A stretch of DNA of 64,000 nucleotides. Origin: Saprospiraceae bacterium (GTDB lineage Bacteria; Bacteroidota; Bacteroidia; Chitinophagales; Saprospiraceae). Positions 34,118 to 43,759 of this stretch are shown piece after piece (within the stretch, counting starts at the first letter, position 1; each line of letters begins with the position of its first letter). The position numbers were made by a program, and so were the translations under genes. The notes below the pieces were generated by a model. It ran no database searches. It was given only the letters and a program-made list of their open reading frames with translations, and had not been told where the DNA came from. Location: assembly GCA_019187225.1 (NCBI GenBank), contig JABAQQ010000012.1, forward strand, positions 1 to 64,000. The letters are read 5' to 3'.

Positions 34118-35446
34118 TCAATTACCGACTACCACGCTATACTCCTTCGCTAAGTAGTTTTTTACCCAATCGGTGGTGACCGACTTGGGGCGTTCGAGCG
34201 GAAGACCCAGCGCGCGGGCCCAGCATTGAGCGGCGAGCACACCGAGGGTGCGGCTCACGCCGAACAGGACTGTGTAATAATTGTACTGCGTGAGTCCGTA
34301 ATGGATGAGGACTGCGCCGGAATGCGCATCCACGTTCGGCCAGGGATTTTTCACTTTACCGAGGCTGCTGAGGATGGGCGGCACCACATCAAATATCTTC
34401 CAGACGATTTTCACCAGATCGCTGTCCTGCACGTTGTCTTCGCAGAACTGCCGCTGCGCCATGAAGCGCGGGTCGGGTTTGCGGAGCACGGCGTGGCCAT
34501 ATCCGGGGATGACGCGACCGCTGGTGAGGGTACTTTTCACGTATTCCGCGATCTGCTCGCGACTGGGTTTGGAAGTACCCAACGTATCCACCATTTTTTG
34601 GATCCAACGTATCACTTCCTGGTTGGCAAGACCGTGCAAGGGGCCGGCCAGCGCGTTCATCGCGGCGCTGAGTGAGAGATATGGATCGCTGAGGGTAGAA
34701 CCGACGAGTTGGGTAGTATGCGCCGAGGCGTTGCCGCCTTCGTGGTCGGCGTGGATGGTCAGGAACAAGCGCATGTATTCTTTGAAGCCCTCATCGTCGT
34801 AGCCGAGCATGTGCGCGAAATTGGCGCCCCAATCGAGCGAAATGTCCGGCAGGATTTGTTCACCCTTGTGGTATACGCGGCGGAATATATAGGCGGCTAC
34901 ACGCGGGAGGCGCGCGACGAGATTCATCGTATCCTCATAGGTGGCGTCCCAATATTCGGATTTGTTCATGCCCGTCGTGTAACGCTGAGCGAACACGCTG
35001 GTATTCTGCATGGCCATGATCCCGACCGATAGTTGGGTCATGGGGTGTGCATCTGCCGGCAGCGTATCAATGGCGCGGAAAACGTGTTCCGGCACATTGG
35101 CGCGGCGCACCCATGCTTCGGTGAGCCATTTGACCTGATCTTTGCCTGGAATCTCCCCCACCAGCATCAGCCAGAACAAGCCTTCGGGTAAAGGTTCCTT
35201 GCCGCCAGTTGCGCGGGGCAATTTTTCGCGCAGTTCGGGGATGGAATACCCCCGGAAACGGATGCCTTCTTCTGCATCGAGCAACGACGGCTCCCAGATC
35301 ATACAGGTGATGTCACGCATGCCGCCGTACACCTGGTCGAGTACTACATCATCTACCTTTTTGTCGCCGTGTTCTTTCAGCAATTCTTTGACTTCCTTAG
35401 AGAGGGCTTGAGCTTTGTCGTAAAATAGTGCTTTTAATGGATCCAT
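34118..35446 (-). CDS. gltA: Citrate synthase (mitochondrial-type)
   Basis: About 442 residues from ATG 35446 (MDPLKALFYDKAQAL). Catalytic His/Asp regions are visible: ALAGPLHGLANQEV, GRVIPGYGHAVLRKPDPR and the C-terminal VDAHSGAVLIHYGL. The sequence, with the GMRDITCMIWEPSLLDAEEGIRFRGYSIPE stretch in two parts, follows the eukaryotic (Si) type rather than the common E. coli type. It condenses acetyl-CoA and oxaloacetate, and with SucA is the second TCA-cycle enzyme of the window. Confidence 0.93.
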   Translation of the reverse strand: MDPLKALFYDKAQALSKEVKELLKEHGDKKVDDVVLDQVYGGMRDITCMIWEPSLLDAEEGIRFRGYSIPELREKLPRATGGKEPLPEGLFWLMLVGEIPGKDQVKWLTEAWVRRANVPEHVFRAIDTLPADAHPMTQLSVGIMAMQNTSVFAQRYTTGMNKSEYWDATYEDTMNLVARLPRVAAYIFRRVYHKGEQILPDISLDWGANFAHMLGYDDEGFKEYMRLFLTIHADHEGGNASAHTTQLVGSTLSDPYLSLSAAMNALAGPLHGLANQEVIRWIQKMVDTLGTSKPSREQIAEYVKSTLTSGRVIPGYGHAVLRKPDPRFMAQRQFCEDNVQDSDLVKIVWKIFDVVPPILSSLGKVKNPWPNVDAHSGAVLIHYGLTQYNYYTVLFGVSRTLGVLAAQCWARALGLPLERPKSVTTDWVKNYLAKEYSVVVGN

Positions 35447-35547
35447 ACAATAGAGAGCGTCTGGAGGGTTAAGGGCAATGTTTGAGCGTAAAGGTATAAG
35501 TTTCGGGGTATTTATAGGGAAAACAGTCGGAAAAGGGTTTGGTTGCT

Positions 35548-37647
35548 TCAATACGCCCCAAAATATCTTCTCATAAACCACTCCGCTGCCAGCAGTCCTG
35601 CCAGCAGGGCAAAAATCCATTTCAGGTTGATGAGCGGGTTTGTTTTGGTCGTCTGATACAGCACCGGTTTCACCGTCTGATTCGCCTTGATTTTTTCCGC
35701 GATGCTGGCCATCTCTGCCGGAAAAACCGTTTCTCCGCCGTATTGCGCGCTGAGTTGTCGCAACACCGCATGGTTGGCCGTAGTCTCGAACAATTCCAAC
35801 TGAATGGGTTGAACGCTGAATTTACCTTCGAACACGAGATTCTGACCGTTGAAATTGGTGGTGGCTTTGAAAGTGTAGTTACCCACCGGTAAAATACCCG
35901 CATTGAGCGAGTAGGCCTTGCCTAATTTGTTGAACGTATAGGTAAACTCCTTGCCGTCGCGATTGCGGATGCTCATGGCGACATCGGGGTCGTTGGTCAG
36001 TTCGTAGTTGTCGTTGTACAGCTCGGCGCCAAAGGTCACCGGCTCGTTTTCGTAAAAAATGTTCTTGTCAAGATTGACGCGGAACTTGCGTTTGTCTTCT
36101 TTCAACGAAAGGTATTGGACGGATTTGCCCACCAGTTCGTTGAAAATATCGTGGTTTTGGTGTTGCAAATAGTCGAACAAACGCCAGCGCCACAGACCTT
36201 CACCCAGAAAAATTCCCGTCTTGATGCCGTTCGTTTCACCGAAAGCCAGCAGCGGCTGCTCCGTGTCCACCTTTCCGATGCGCTTCCACAGCAATACCTG
36301 CGCCTGCGGCGTCGCGGAAAAATTGCCGAAAGCAGAAGTGAGGGGATTGAATTTGGGCAATTCCTGCAATACGTCGGGATTCAGCGTAAAGGCAGCGAAC
36401 TGAGCGGCGACTTTGCCCTGCACGTCGTCGCTTTGTTTGCCATCGCTTTGAACGCTGACAAGCCCCTGCGCCTTCGACAAGGCAGTATAGCCCGTCTGCA
36501 TTCCTGCGATAAAAAGGCGGGGAATGCGCTTCTCGTTCAGGGTGTTCAGCACACCCGTGAGGTCGTTCGCAGCAGAAGGCAGGTTGTGCAGCACCACAAA
36601 ATCGTATTTCACCACATCCAGACCGGGATCGCCGGCCATAGCGACGGACACCTGGTAGTTTTTGTTGTTTTCCAGGGTCTGCCGGATCGCGGAAATATCG
36701 GGGTGAGGGCTGTTGGCCAGCAGGAGGATTTTCTGGCGGGCGTCGAGCACGTCAATAAAAATCTCCTTCCGGTTGTTGGCCGTGGAAGCCTCGCCCGGCA
36801 ATGCCGCGACACTGATCAGGTACTGCACCACACCGGGTTGGTCGGCTTCGATCTGCACTTCCCTGGTCGTAAAAAAGTCATTGCCTGCCACCGCAACCGG
36901 GATGCTCTGGAGTGCGCGCACCTGGTCGCCATCTATCCTTCCGATGTTCAGAACAGTCTGTTGTCCGGCGCAATTCGTGGCTGCCACATCTACCTGGAGG
37001 GTAAATTTGTCGCCCAGGTAAGCGATCTTATTGTGAAAAACGCGTTTGACGAGCAGGTCTTTCCTGGGCGTCGTGTCACCTAAGGCCACGGTGTAGACGG
37101 GCGCGGCGAGTTGCGCATCCGAATAGGCAGGGTTGCTGCCTTCGTTGTATATGCCATCGGAGGCGACGACGACCGCGCCGAGGTTCTGGCCACCGTAGAG
37201 GTCGTAGACGCCGCGCAGCAATTCCGACAGGTTGGTGACTTTGTCCCTGAATTCAAAATTCACGCCTTCGCGCACCTGGTCGCCGAAAGCCAGTTCGTGC
37301 ACTTCGTATTCTCCGGCCAGCGCCTCGCGGAGGCTTTGCCAGTTGTGTTTGTACTGTTCCAACACATCCGCCGGCAGGTCGGCGGCGGCGCTTTCCGACT
37401 GGTCCTGCGCCAGCACTACAATGGGCTTTTTCGTCTCGGTCAAAAGACTTTTCAGGAGCGGCGACAACAACAGCGCACTGAGTATGGTAATGACGAGCCA
37501 GCGCAATACGCCCAGCCAGCGGTGCAGCCGGGGCGCTTGTTCGCGGAAGGTCGTGTCGCGGTAATACAACAGCAAAGCATAGCCCAATCCCAGCAACGCG
37601 CAAAAAATCAGGAACCAGGCGGGATATTGAAACGAAAGGTCGAGCAT
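35548..37647 (-). CDS. VWA/BatA-like membrane protein
   Basis: About 699 residues from ATG 37647 (MLDLSFQYPAWFLIF); ATG 37662, five codons upstream, overlaps a CATTAAGGGTCATT repeat. Two N-terminal membrane segments (about 8-28 and 43-66), then a VWA-like region in which the metal site reads DQSES, then ALGDTTPRKD, a glutamine-amidotransferase-like alpha/beta region, an Ig-like region and a final membrane segment (about 675-692). It resembles large exported VWA proteins of Bacteroidota; the role is unknown. It is not adjacent to the MoxR gene at 27 kb. Confidence 0.8.
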   Translation of the reverse strand: MLDLSFQYPAWFLIFCALLGLGYALLLYYRDTTFREQAPRLHRWLGVLRWLVITILSALLLSPLLKSLLTETKKPIVVLAQDQSESAAADLPADVLEQYKHNWQSLREALAGEYEVHELAFGDQVREGVNFEFRDKVTNLSELLRGVYDLYGGQNLGAVVVASDGIYNEGSNPAYSDAQLAAPVYTVALGDTTPRKDLLVKRVFHNKIAYLGDKFTLQVDVAATNCAGQQTVLNIGRIDGDQVRALQSIPVAVAGNDFFTTREVQIEADQPGVVQYLISVAALPGEASTANNRKEIFIDVLDARQKILLLANSPHPDISAIRQTLENNKNYQVSVAMAGDPGLDVVKYDFVVLHNLPSAANDLTGVLNTLNEKRIPRLFIAGMQTGYTALSKAQGLVSVQSDGKQSDDVQGKVAAQFAAFTLNPDVLQELPKFNPLTSAFGNFSATPQAQVLLWKRIGKVDTEQPLLAFGETNGIKTGIFLGEGLWRWRLFDYLQHQNHDIFNELVGKSVQYLSLKEDKRKFRVNLDKNIFYENEPVTFGAELYNDNYELTNDPDVAMSIRNRDGKEFTYTFNKLGKAYSLNAGILPVGNYTFKATTNFNGQNLVFEGKFSVQPIQLELFETTANHAVLRQLSAQYGGETVFPAEMASIAEKIKANQTVKPVLYQTTKTNPLINLKWIFALLAGLLAAEWFMRRYFGAY

Positions 37648-37655
37648 GGAGAAAA

Positions 37656-37676
37656 TAGTCATTAAGGGTCATTGGG
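37656..37676. repeat. GTCATTAAGGGTCATTGGGG fragment
   Basis: Two CATTAAGGGT/CATTGGGGA units at the start of the VWA-like gene. The same unit occurs at 28343-28360 and in the hairpin at 57932-58008. Confidence 0.6.
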
Positions 37677-37806
37677 GACGCAAATTTCAGGAAATTGTTG
37701 TGAAACGAAGGCCATGCTTTCGACTGAAAACGCTTCAGGGCCTCCCGGAGAACCGGAAGAACCGGGATATTTGCAAAATAATGACAATTTGGACGCCTCC
37801 TGTTCT

Positions 37807-38433
37807 TTACTTTAGTAATCCCAGATCGAACTCAAACCCCGGCAATACATCTTCCCCGCTGAGTTTTGCGGTGAAATCCGTTACAACCTGAATGCTGCCA
37901 TCGGCGCGGTAGATGTATGCTTTTTGTTCCGAAGGATCAATCAACCAGGCAAGGCGCACGCCGTTGGCGATCCAGGTCTTGGTCATTTTTTCTTTCAAGC
38001 GGGCAAGCCGGTCGGTATCGGAGCGCAACTCCACGACGAATTCAGGGACGACGCGGGCAAAGTTCTTGCGCTCTTTGGGAGAGAGCCGTTCCACCTGTTC
38101 GTTGGAAACCCAGGCGGTATCGGCGGCACGGGTAGAGCCGTCGGGAAGTTTGAAGCCGGTGGAGGGGCCAAAAGACAAGCCTTTACCCCGGCTTTTTACA
38201 TAATTGCGAAGCTCACTGGCTATTTCCAGTTCAAAATGGCCGGAGTCAAAGTGTGCGGGAGGCATAATAAGAAGCGTTCCATCCGGCTCGAGTTCCACTT
38301 GCAGTTCCGGGTTTTCCTGGCAGAAAATCTCGAATTCGGCATCGGTCATCCTCTGAGACGGGATGATTTCCACACTGCCGTTAAAGGGCAATTCGACGTG
38401 GATGGTTGGATTAGTGTCAGTGTTCGTGTCCAT
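37807..38433 (-). CDS. Uma2 family protein (PD-(D/E)XK nuclease fold)
   Basis: 208 residues. Uma2 features: MTDAEFEIFCQENPELQVEL in the N-terminal part, SFGPSTGFKLPDGSTRAADTAWVS with the acidic residue, and VPEFVVELRSDTDRLARLKEKM with the E-x-R and Lys. The family has a restriction-endonuclease-like fold but no settled function and is amplified in cyanobacteria and Bacteroidota. It stands alone, divergent from the amidohydrolase gene. Confidence 0.9.
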   Translation of the reverse strand: MDTNTDTNPTIHVELPFNGSVEIIPSQRMTDAEFEIFCQENPELQVELEPDGTLLIMPPAHFDSGHFELEIASELRNYVKSRGKGLSFGPSTGFKLPDGSTRAADTAWVSNEQVERLSPKERKNFARVVPEFVVELRSDTDRLARLKEKMTKTWIANGVRLAWLIDPSEQKAYIYRADGSIQVVTDFTAKLSGEDVLPGFEFDLGLLK

Positions 38434-38524
38434 ATCGCCCGCAAGTTAGGCTTTTTTATCCGGAAAAATCAACCGGATATTTGAGCCGTTCCAATAACTT
38501 GCCGTCTGCAATTATCTGATCTTT

Positions 38525-40249
38525 ATGAAATTTACCACTCTGATTGTTCTCTCATTGCTCGCAGCGATCACACCTATTGCCTGCACCACCAATTCTCCAT
38601 CCAATATCCCCGATCTCCTGCTACTCAACGGCAACTTCTTCACCGCCGACTCGCTCCGCCCGCAAGCAACGGCCGTGGCCGTCGCTGGCGACCGCATCCT
38701 CGCGGTTGGTTCTGACGAAGAAATCAAAAAACTGGCCGGCGACAAAACGGAGATCATTGATTTGCAGGGCGCATTCGGCATGCCGGGATTTATCGAAGGG
38801 CACGGGCACTTCGCGGGGCTGGGCCAAAGTCTGCTGAATCTGAACCTGATGACCACGCGAAGCTGGCAGGAGATCGCCGGTTTAGTGGCTGAAAAAGCCG
38901 AAACCACAGCCCCGGGCGAATGGATCGAAGGCCGGGGCTGGCACCAGGAAAAATGGACGGTTTCGCCCGGCTCCACCGTGAACGGCTATCCTTACCACTT
39001 CGCACTGGATTCCGCTGCGCCCAACAACCCGGTCGTGCTTTACCACGCCAGCGGACACGGTCTCATCGCCAATACCCAAGCCATGCAACTTGCCGGTATC
39101 TCCCGCGAAACCGGCGACCCCATCGGCGGACGCATCGTGCGCGACGCAAAAGGCAATGCCGTGGGCGTATTCGAGGAAAATGCAATGAATCTGATCGAAA
39201 AGCCTCTACTGGATTGGAAAAACCGCCGCACCGAGGCCGAAAAAATCGCGGCATTTGAAAAGATCGTCCAACTCGCATCGCAGGAATGCTTAGCCAAAGG
39301 CATCACGTCGTTCCAGGATGCGGGCAGCGACTTTTGGGAGATCGGCCAGTACCGCCGCCTCGCCGAAGCGAGCCAACTGCCGCTCCGATTATGGGTCATG
39401 ATCAGCCAACCCAAATCTTCGGAGCTTTCCAAACTCGCCGCTTTTCCCCAGATCGGTCTCGGAAACGGCCACCTGACCGTCCGCGCCGTGAAAGCGTACC
39501 TCGATGGCGCGCTCGGTTCCTACGGCGCCTGGTTGCTCGCTCCTTACGCCGACAAACCCGATTCCTACGGCCAGAACGTCACACCCACCGACAGCATCGC
39601 TGCGGTGGCTGCCGCCTGCAAACAATACGGCCTTCAATGCTGTGTCCACGCCATCGGTGACCGCGCCAACCGCGAAGTGCTCGATATTTTTGAAAAAACC
39701 GCGGACGGTAAACCAACAACAGGAAACCAACTTCGCTGGCGCATCGAGCACAGTCAACACATTGATCCTCAGGACATTCCCCGATTTCGTCAACTCGGCG
39801 TCATCGCCGCTATGCAAGGTATTCACTGCACGAGCGACGCGCCGTTCGTGGTCAAACGCCTCGGCACGGAGCGCGCCCGCACCGGCGCCTACGCCTGGCG
39901 CAGCCTGCTCGATGCCGGCGCGCTTATTGCCAACGGCACGGATGCGCCGGTGGAGGATGTAAACCCGCTGCCTTGTTTGTACGCGACTATCACGCGCTTA
40001 CGCACCGATTCGGGCCTGGAATTTTTTCCCGAACAAAAAATGACCCGTGAGGAGGCGTTGCTTTCCTACACCCTCTGGAATGCCTGGGCCGCATTTGAGG
40101 AAAAGGAAAAAGGCTCTCTCACCCCGGGCAAATACGCCGATGTCGCAATTTTGAACAAAGACCTCTTGCGCTGTGCGCCGGAAGAAATCCTGCAGGCGAA
40201 AGTGACAAAGACGATTGTCGGCGGGAAGGTTTTGTACAACGCGAAATAG
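38525..40249 (+). CDS. YtcJ-like amidohydrolase lipoprotein
   Basis: 574 residues with a lipoprotein signal (TPIAC, Cys20). Amidohydrolase_3 features: the HGH metal motif in MPGFIEGHGHFAGLG, then HAIGDRANREVLD, the IEHSQHIDPQDIPRFRQLGV segment, and GTDAPVEDVNPL near the end. The family hydrolyses C-N bonds of varied substrates; the specific substrate is not clear. Lipidation suggests a periplasmic place. Confidence 0.9.
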   Translation: MKFTTLIVLSLLAAITPIACTTNSPSNIPDLLLLNGNFFTADSLRPQATAVAVAGDRILAVGSDEEIKKLAGDKTEIIDLQGAFGMPGFIEGHGHFAGLGQSLLNLNLMTTRSWQEIAGLVAEKAETTAPGEWIEGRGWHQEKWTVSPGSTVNGYPYHFALDSAAPNNPVVLYHASGHGLIANTQAMQLAGISRETGDPIGGRIVRDAKGNAVGVFEENAMNLIEKPLLDWKNRRTEAEKIAAFEKIVQLASQECLAKGITSFQDAGSDFWEIGQYRRLAEASQLPLRLWVMISQPKSSELSKLAAFPQIGLGNGHLTVRAVKAYLDGALGSYGAWLLAPYADKPDSYGQNVTPTDSIAAVAAACKQYGLQCCVHAIGDRANREVLDIFEKTADGKPTTGNQLRWRIEHSQHIDPQDIPRFRQLGVIAAMQGIHCTSDAPFVVKRLGTERARTGAYAWRSLLDAGALIANGTDAPVEDVNPLPCLYATITRLRTDSGLEFFPEQKMTREEALLSYTLWNAWAAFEEKEKGSLTPGKYADVAILNKDLLRCAPEEILQAKVTKTIVGGKVLYNAK

Positions 40250-40261
40250 CTTTCCGCATAT

Positions 40262-41410
40262 TTAAAAATCTACTTCCAGGAGAGCCTTCAATTGCCGCTC
40301 ATTCACACTTTCAGGCACCAAACGGAACAAGATATTGCGCAAGCCGGCCAACCAGGGTTGACTCAGTTGGGCAATTTTTCCGAGCCGCCACGAATTGTTT
40401 ACAACGAAATGGACGCGTTCCATTCGCCGGCGCTCGAAGGCAACGAAAGCCTCAGCGGGATCGGTATTTTTCCCCAACTCGTCGGCCAGCACGACCGCGT
40501 CTTCGATGGCCTGGCAGGCGCCCTGGCCCAGGTTGGGTGTGGTAGCGTGGGCGGCGTCTCCGATGAGTACGATGTTGCCGAATGCGAATTTGCTGATCGG
40601 TTTCAGGTCAATGATGTCGCCCCAGATCAGGTCGTGGTCGCGTGTGTTTTCCAGAATATCCCTGACCGGTTGGTGAAAACGGCAAAAAACCTGCTGCAGA
40701 TCGGCTACTTTGAAGATGCTCCTGACCGGATCGTTTTGCGGGGCATCGACACACGCGAACCAGTAGACCTTATCGCCTGCCAGCGGGACGATGCCAAAGC
40801 GCCCGTCCGGGCCCCAGGTTTCAGAAGCGACATAAAGCCCCTTTAACGATGGCGGTGTTTCCACTACTGCCCGCCAACAGGTATAACCGGCATAACGCTG
40901 CTCCGAATCGGGCAGCAATTGCCGGCGAATAGCGGAATGAATGCCTTCGGCGACCACCAGATAATCCGTCCGGTGTGTAGAACCGTCGGCAAAACGAACT
41001 TCGAGGCCGCCATCGCTCAGCCGCTCGAAACCGGCAGCGCGTTTGCCGGTTTGCACCTGACCCGGTTCCAGTTCAGCCAGCAGCGCTTCATGCAATTCGG
41101 CCCTGTGAATGGCGAAATTATGCAGTCCATACTTTTGTCCGATCTTTGCAGCATCGGCGGAAGTGATGACGCGTCCTTGTTGGTCGAAGATGCTGAAAGT
41201 GGGCAATAACTTGCCTCTTGCAATGATCTTTTCAGCGATACCGAGGTGTTGGTAACCTTTGACAGCGTTGGCAGCCAGCAGCAGCCCTGCACCGAGCGGT
41301 TTAATTGCGGGCGCAGCTTCGAAAACCGTTGCCTGGATACCTTTTTGTTTCAAAGCAATGGCGGTGCTGAGTCCGGCGATGCCGCCGCCCAGAATGGTGT
41401 ATTGTTTCAT
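40262..41410 (-). CDS. FAD-dependent monooxygenase (PHBH-like)
   Basis: About 382 residues from ATG 41410 (MKQYTILGGGIAGLSTAIAL), which puts the FAD motif GGGIAGLS at residues 8-15; the longer frame overlaps the divergent AraC gene. Second flavin motif IVLIGDAAHATTPNLGQGACQAIEDA is typical of aromatic hydroxylases of group A. Substrate unknown. It is transcribed away from an AraC-type regulator with 97 bp between the starts, a common regulator/target arrangement. Confidence 0.9.
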   Translation of the reverse strand: MKQYTILGGGIAGLSTAIALKQKGIQATVFEAAPAIKPLGAGLLLAANAVKGYQHLGIAEKIIARGKLLPTFSIFDQQGRVITSADAAKIGQKYGLHNFAIHRAELHEALLAELEPGQVQTGKRAAGFERLSDGGLEVRFADGSTHRTDYLVVAEGIHSAIRRQLLPDSEQRYAGYTCWRAVVETPPSLKGLYVASETWGPDGRFGIVPLAGDKVYWFACVDAPQNDPVRSIFKVADLQQVFCRFHQPVRDILENTRDHDLIWGDIIDLKPISKFAFGNIVLIGDAAHATTPNLGQGACQAIEDAVVLADELGKNTDPAEAFVAFERRRMERVHFVVNNSWRLGKIAQLSQPWLAGLRNILFRLVPESVNERQLKALLEVDF

Positions 41411-41470
41411 AAACCTGTTTTTTAATTGCTGAAGCAAAGGTCGCGGCAAATGCATCGCCCGGCTGTCGTA

Positions 41471-41502
41471 ATTTGCGCCAGAAAAAGTGCAAATCGCGCC
41501 AG
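41471..41502. promoter_or_regulatory. Two GCGCCAG direct repeats, 21 bp apart (candidate AraC operator)
   Basis: GCGCCAG at 41475-41481 and 41496-41502, both within longer similar stretches (ATTTGCGCCAG, CAAATCGCGCCAG), in the divergent promoter region. A 21-bp offset equals two helical turns, typical of AraC-family half-sites. Confidence 0.45.
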
Positions 41503-41507
41503 TAAGC

Positions 41508-42524
41508 ATGGAAAAACCCAATATCTGGGCGGGAATGCCCCTCATTCGGAACATTTTCCTGGCGGCAGTGAGTAAAGGCGCCGACCTTTCTGAACTGTGC
41601 CGCGCCATTGGTGTTACGCCCGAAACGCTCGACCGCCCCGATGCTTTTGTGGATCTCGATCAAAGCATCGAGGCCTGGAAAGCGGCCATTCGCACCACAG
41701 GCGACTCTTTCCTGGGTTTGCACATGGGCGAAGTGACTTCGCCCGGGCTGGCCGGGATATTGGGATTTTTGATGGAAACAAGTCCCGACCTGCTCAACGC
41801 TTTTACCCATGCCACCCAGTTCAATGGCTATATTTCCAACATGACCGTTTTTACGCTGGAAGTACGGGGCGATGAGTTTTTCTACTTTGCGGAGCCTTTG
41901 GAAGTATGGAACAACGCCTCACCGGAAACCGCCAGGCAGGTGGTGGACCATTCCGCCGCCGCTTTTGTGCACCTGACCAAATTGCTTTCCGGTAAAACCA
42001 AATACCCGCTCCGGGTCTCGATGCGCTATCCGCGCCCTCAGGATACCCGCGAATACCTGCGGGTTTTGAAAACCGAACCTTTGTTCAACCAAACCTGCAA
42101 CTGCCTCGTCTACCGGCTGCGCGACATGCACCTGCCGGTCATTGGACACAATCCGCAACTCAACCAAATGTTCCGGGAATTATTGGAAAAAGAAATCGCT
42201 AAAACGAAACAACGCGCCACTTTTACCAACGAAGTACGCCGTGTCATCCTGCAAAATTTCTCCTCCACCATGCCTCAACTGAACGACGTGGTGGAGTACC
42301 TGCATGTGACGCCCCGCACCCTCCAGCGCAAACTCCAGGAGGAGGGCACTTCGTTTCAGCACATTGCCGAGTCGGTGAAATCTGAACTGGCCATCGGTCT
42401 GCTGAAAAACCGCTCGCTGACGGTCAACGAGGTGGCTTACCGGCTGGGCTATACCGAGCCGAGCGTATTCCGCCGGGCGTTCAAGAAATGGACGGGGGTG
42501 AGCCCGAAATCGTACCCGAAGTGA
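41508..42524 (+). CDS. AraC family transcriptional regulator
   Basis: About 338 residues from ATG 41508 (MEKPNIWAGMPLIRN). N-terminal arabinose-binding-like domain of the OruR/ArgR-like group (LGLHMGEVTSPGLAGILGFLMETSP), then a C-terminal double helix-turn-helix with LNDVVEYLHVTPRTLQRKL and VNEVAYRLGYTEPSVFRRAFKKWTG. Likely controls the divergent flavin monooxygenase. Confidence 0.92.
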   Translation: MEKPNIWAGMPLIRNIFLAAVSKGADLSELCRAIGVTPETLDRPDAFVDLDQSIEAWKAAIRTTGDSFLGLHMGEVTSPGLAGILGFLMETSPDLLNAFTHATQFNGYISNMTVFTLEVRGDEFFYFAEPLEVWNNASPETARQVVDHSAAAFVHLTKLLSGKTKYPLRVSMRYPRPQDTREYLRVLKTEPLFNQTCNCLVYRLRDMHLPVIGHNPQLNQMFRELLEKEIAKTKQRATFTNEVRRVILQNFSSTMPQLNDVVEYLHVTPRTLQRKLQEEGTSFQHIAESVKSELAIGLLKNRSLTVNEVAYRLGYTEPSVFRRAFKKWTGVSPKSYPK

Positions 42525-42624
42525 TGTTGTGATGTACAGGGCGGATGGCCCGGAGAAGGATTTGACGGCAAGAAACTGGACGGATAAGACGTGCTGCCAG
42601 GATTTGAATTGGCATTAGAAGAGT

Positions 42625-43725
42625 TCAAATTGCCCGATTGACAAACCGTTGGAAATACACTTCCTCCTCGCCAAAATCCAACGCGGTCCATTCCTTTTTC
42701 AAGTTTTCAATCGCCTCCAGCTGTGCCCGCGCAAATGCCCGGTGCTCCTCCGAAGCGGGGTTGAATGGCCGGTGTCGCGCCGCCGCCACAATTTTTCCGA
42801 TCCGTTCGTTCAGTCTTTTTGTGTCTTCCGAAAAAAAAGTGCCTGCGAAAAAATTCCAGATGTATTGCACTGCCACTTCGGAAGGATGCACCATGTCCGC
42901 CGCATAAAAGCGGTAATCGCGCAGATCGTCGAGCAGGAGTTCGTAGGCGGGGAAATAATGCGCAAAGTCGAGCCGGCGGCATATCTCGTCGCAGGCCAAC
43001 ACAAGGGTCGCTTTACTGCGCTGGCTGGCCACTGCGCCGCTGCGCAGGTGCCGAACGGGGCTGACGGTCAAAACCACCTGTAAATCAGCATTTTTTGATT
43101 TTATTTTTTGTAAAATGCCGATCGTACTCTCCGCGATTTCGGTCACCGACAGGCGGCGTTCCTGAAACAAAGCGGCCGACATTTTATGGTTGTTGGCGAC
43201 CACAGGTAGCGCGGCTTTCAGGCCGCCCTGGCCAAGGTCATTTATGGCCGACCCTACCCGTGTTGCGGGCCTGAACGCCCCCGAACCGGGCGGCGTAACT
43301 GCAGCGCTACCCATGTCGCGCAGCATAAACACATCTGCCGTACCGAAAGTGAGCAACAGGCGGTTCGCTTTTTTCAGAAACGCCACAGCATCAGCATATG
43401 CCGCGTTGATACCTGCCAGGGTTTCTTCTTTTCCGGGTTTTGAAAAACGCCCGTGGTGCTCCCAACTGTGCCACAGTCCTGCGTTTTCAAAAATTTCCTG
43501 TTCTGTAAAAAATTGATTTTCGTTAAAAAGCCTTTCCAAACCGGAGACAATAGATGCGGGGTTATAAACAATCCCAGACGGATTGGTCAGTGTGGGGAAT
43601 TTATAACCAGCCAATTGGTTGCCGATGTGTTCGGTAAAACACGAACCGATCAGCATCAAATGTTCCGAATGACTGATACCGAATGGTGCCGGTTGCACTT
43701 TTAACGCGGTACGGAAGGTCTCCAT
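42625..43725 (-). CDS. GSCFA family protein with in-frame palindromic element
   Basis: About 366 residues from ATG 43725 (METFRTALKVQPAPFG); the frame opens upstream only with a TTG. The name-giving motif appears as LIGSCFTEHIGN. Other conserved stretches: WHSWEHHGRFS, LLTFGTADVFML, NNHKMSAALFQERRLS, LTVSPVRHLRSGAVASQRSKA and FPAYELLLDDLRDYRFYAADMVHPS. The GTADVF and NNHKM parts are normally almost adjacent; here about 36 extra residues lie between them, encoded by the palindromic element (43204-43311). The family is SGNH-hydrolase-like, function unknown. Confidence 0.9.
   Translation of the reverse strand: METFRTALKVQPAPFGISHSEHLMLIGSCFTEHIGNQLAGYKFPTLTNPSGIVYNPASIVSGLERLFNENQFFTEQEIFENAGLWHSWEHHGRFSKPGKEETLAGINAAYADAVAFLKKANRLLLTFGTADVFMLRDMGSAAVTPPGSGAFRPATRVGSAINDLGQGGLKAALPVVANNHKMSAALFQERRLSVTEIAESTIGILQKIKSKNADLQVVLTVSPVRHLRSGAVASQRSKATLVLACDEICRRLDFAHYFPAYELLLDDLRDYRFYAADMVHPSEVAVQYIWNFFAGTFFSEDTKRLNERIGKIVAAARHRPFNPASEEHRAFARAQLEAIENLKKEWTALDFGEEEVYFQRFVNRAI
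43204..43311 (-). repeat. 108-bp palindromic element, copy within the GSCFA gene
   Basis: Same length as the intergenic copy at 4778-4885 and about 70 % identical, with the ends best conserved and the middle ten bases unrelated. It is oriented so that the GSCFA frame is the one open in the intergenic copy. 108 bp is 36 codons, so the downstream frame is kept. Confidence 0.85.
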
Positions 43726-43759
43726 ATTTGACAAATAAATAAAATCCCGGCAAACTTGC

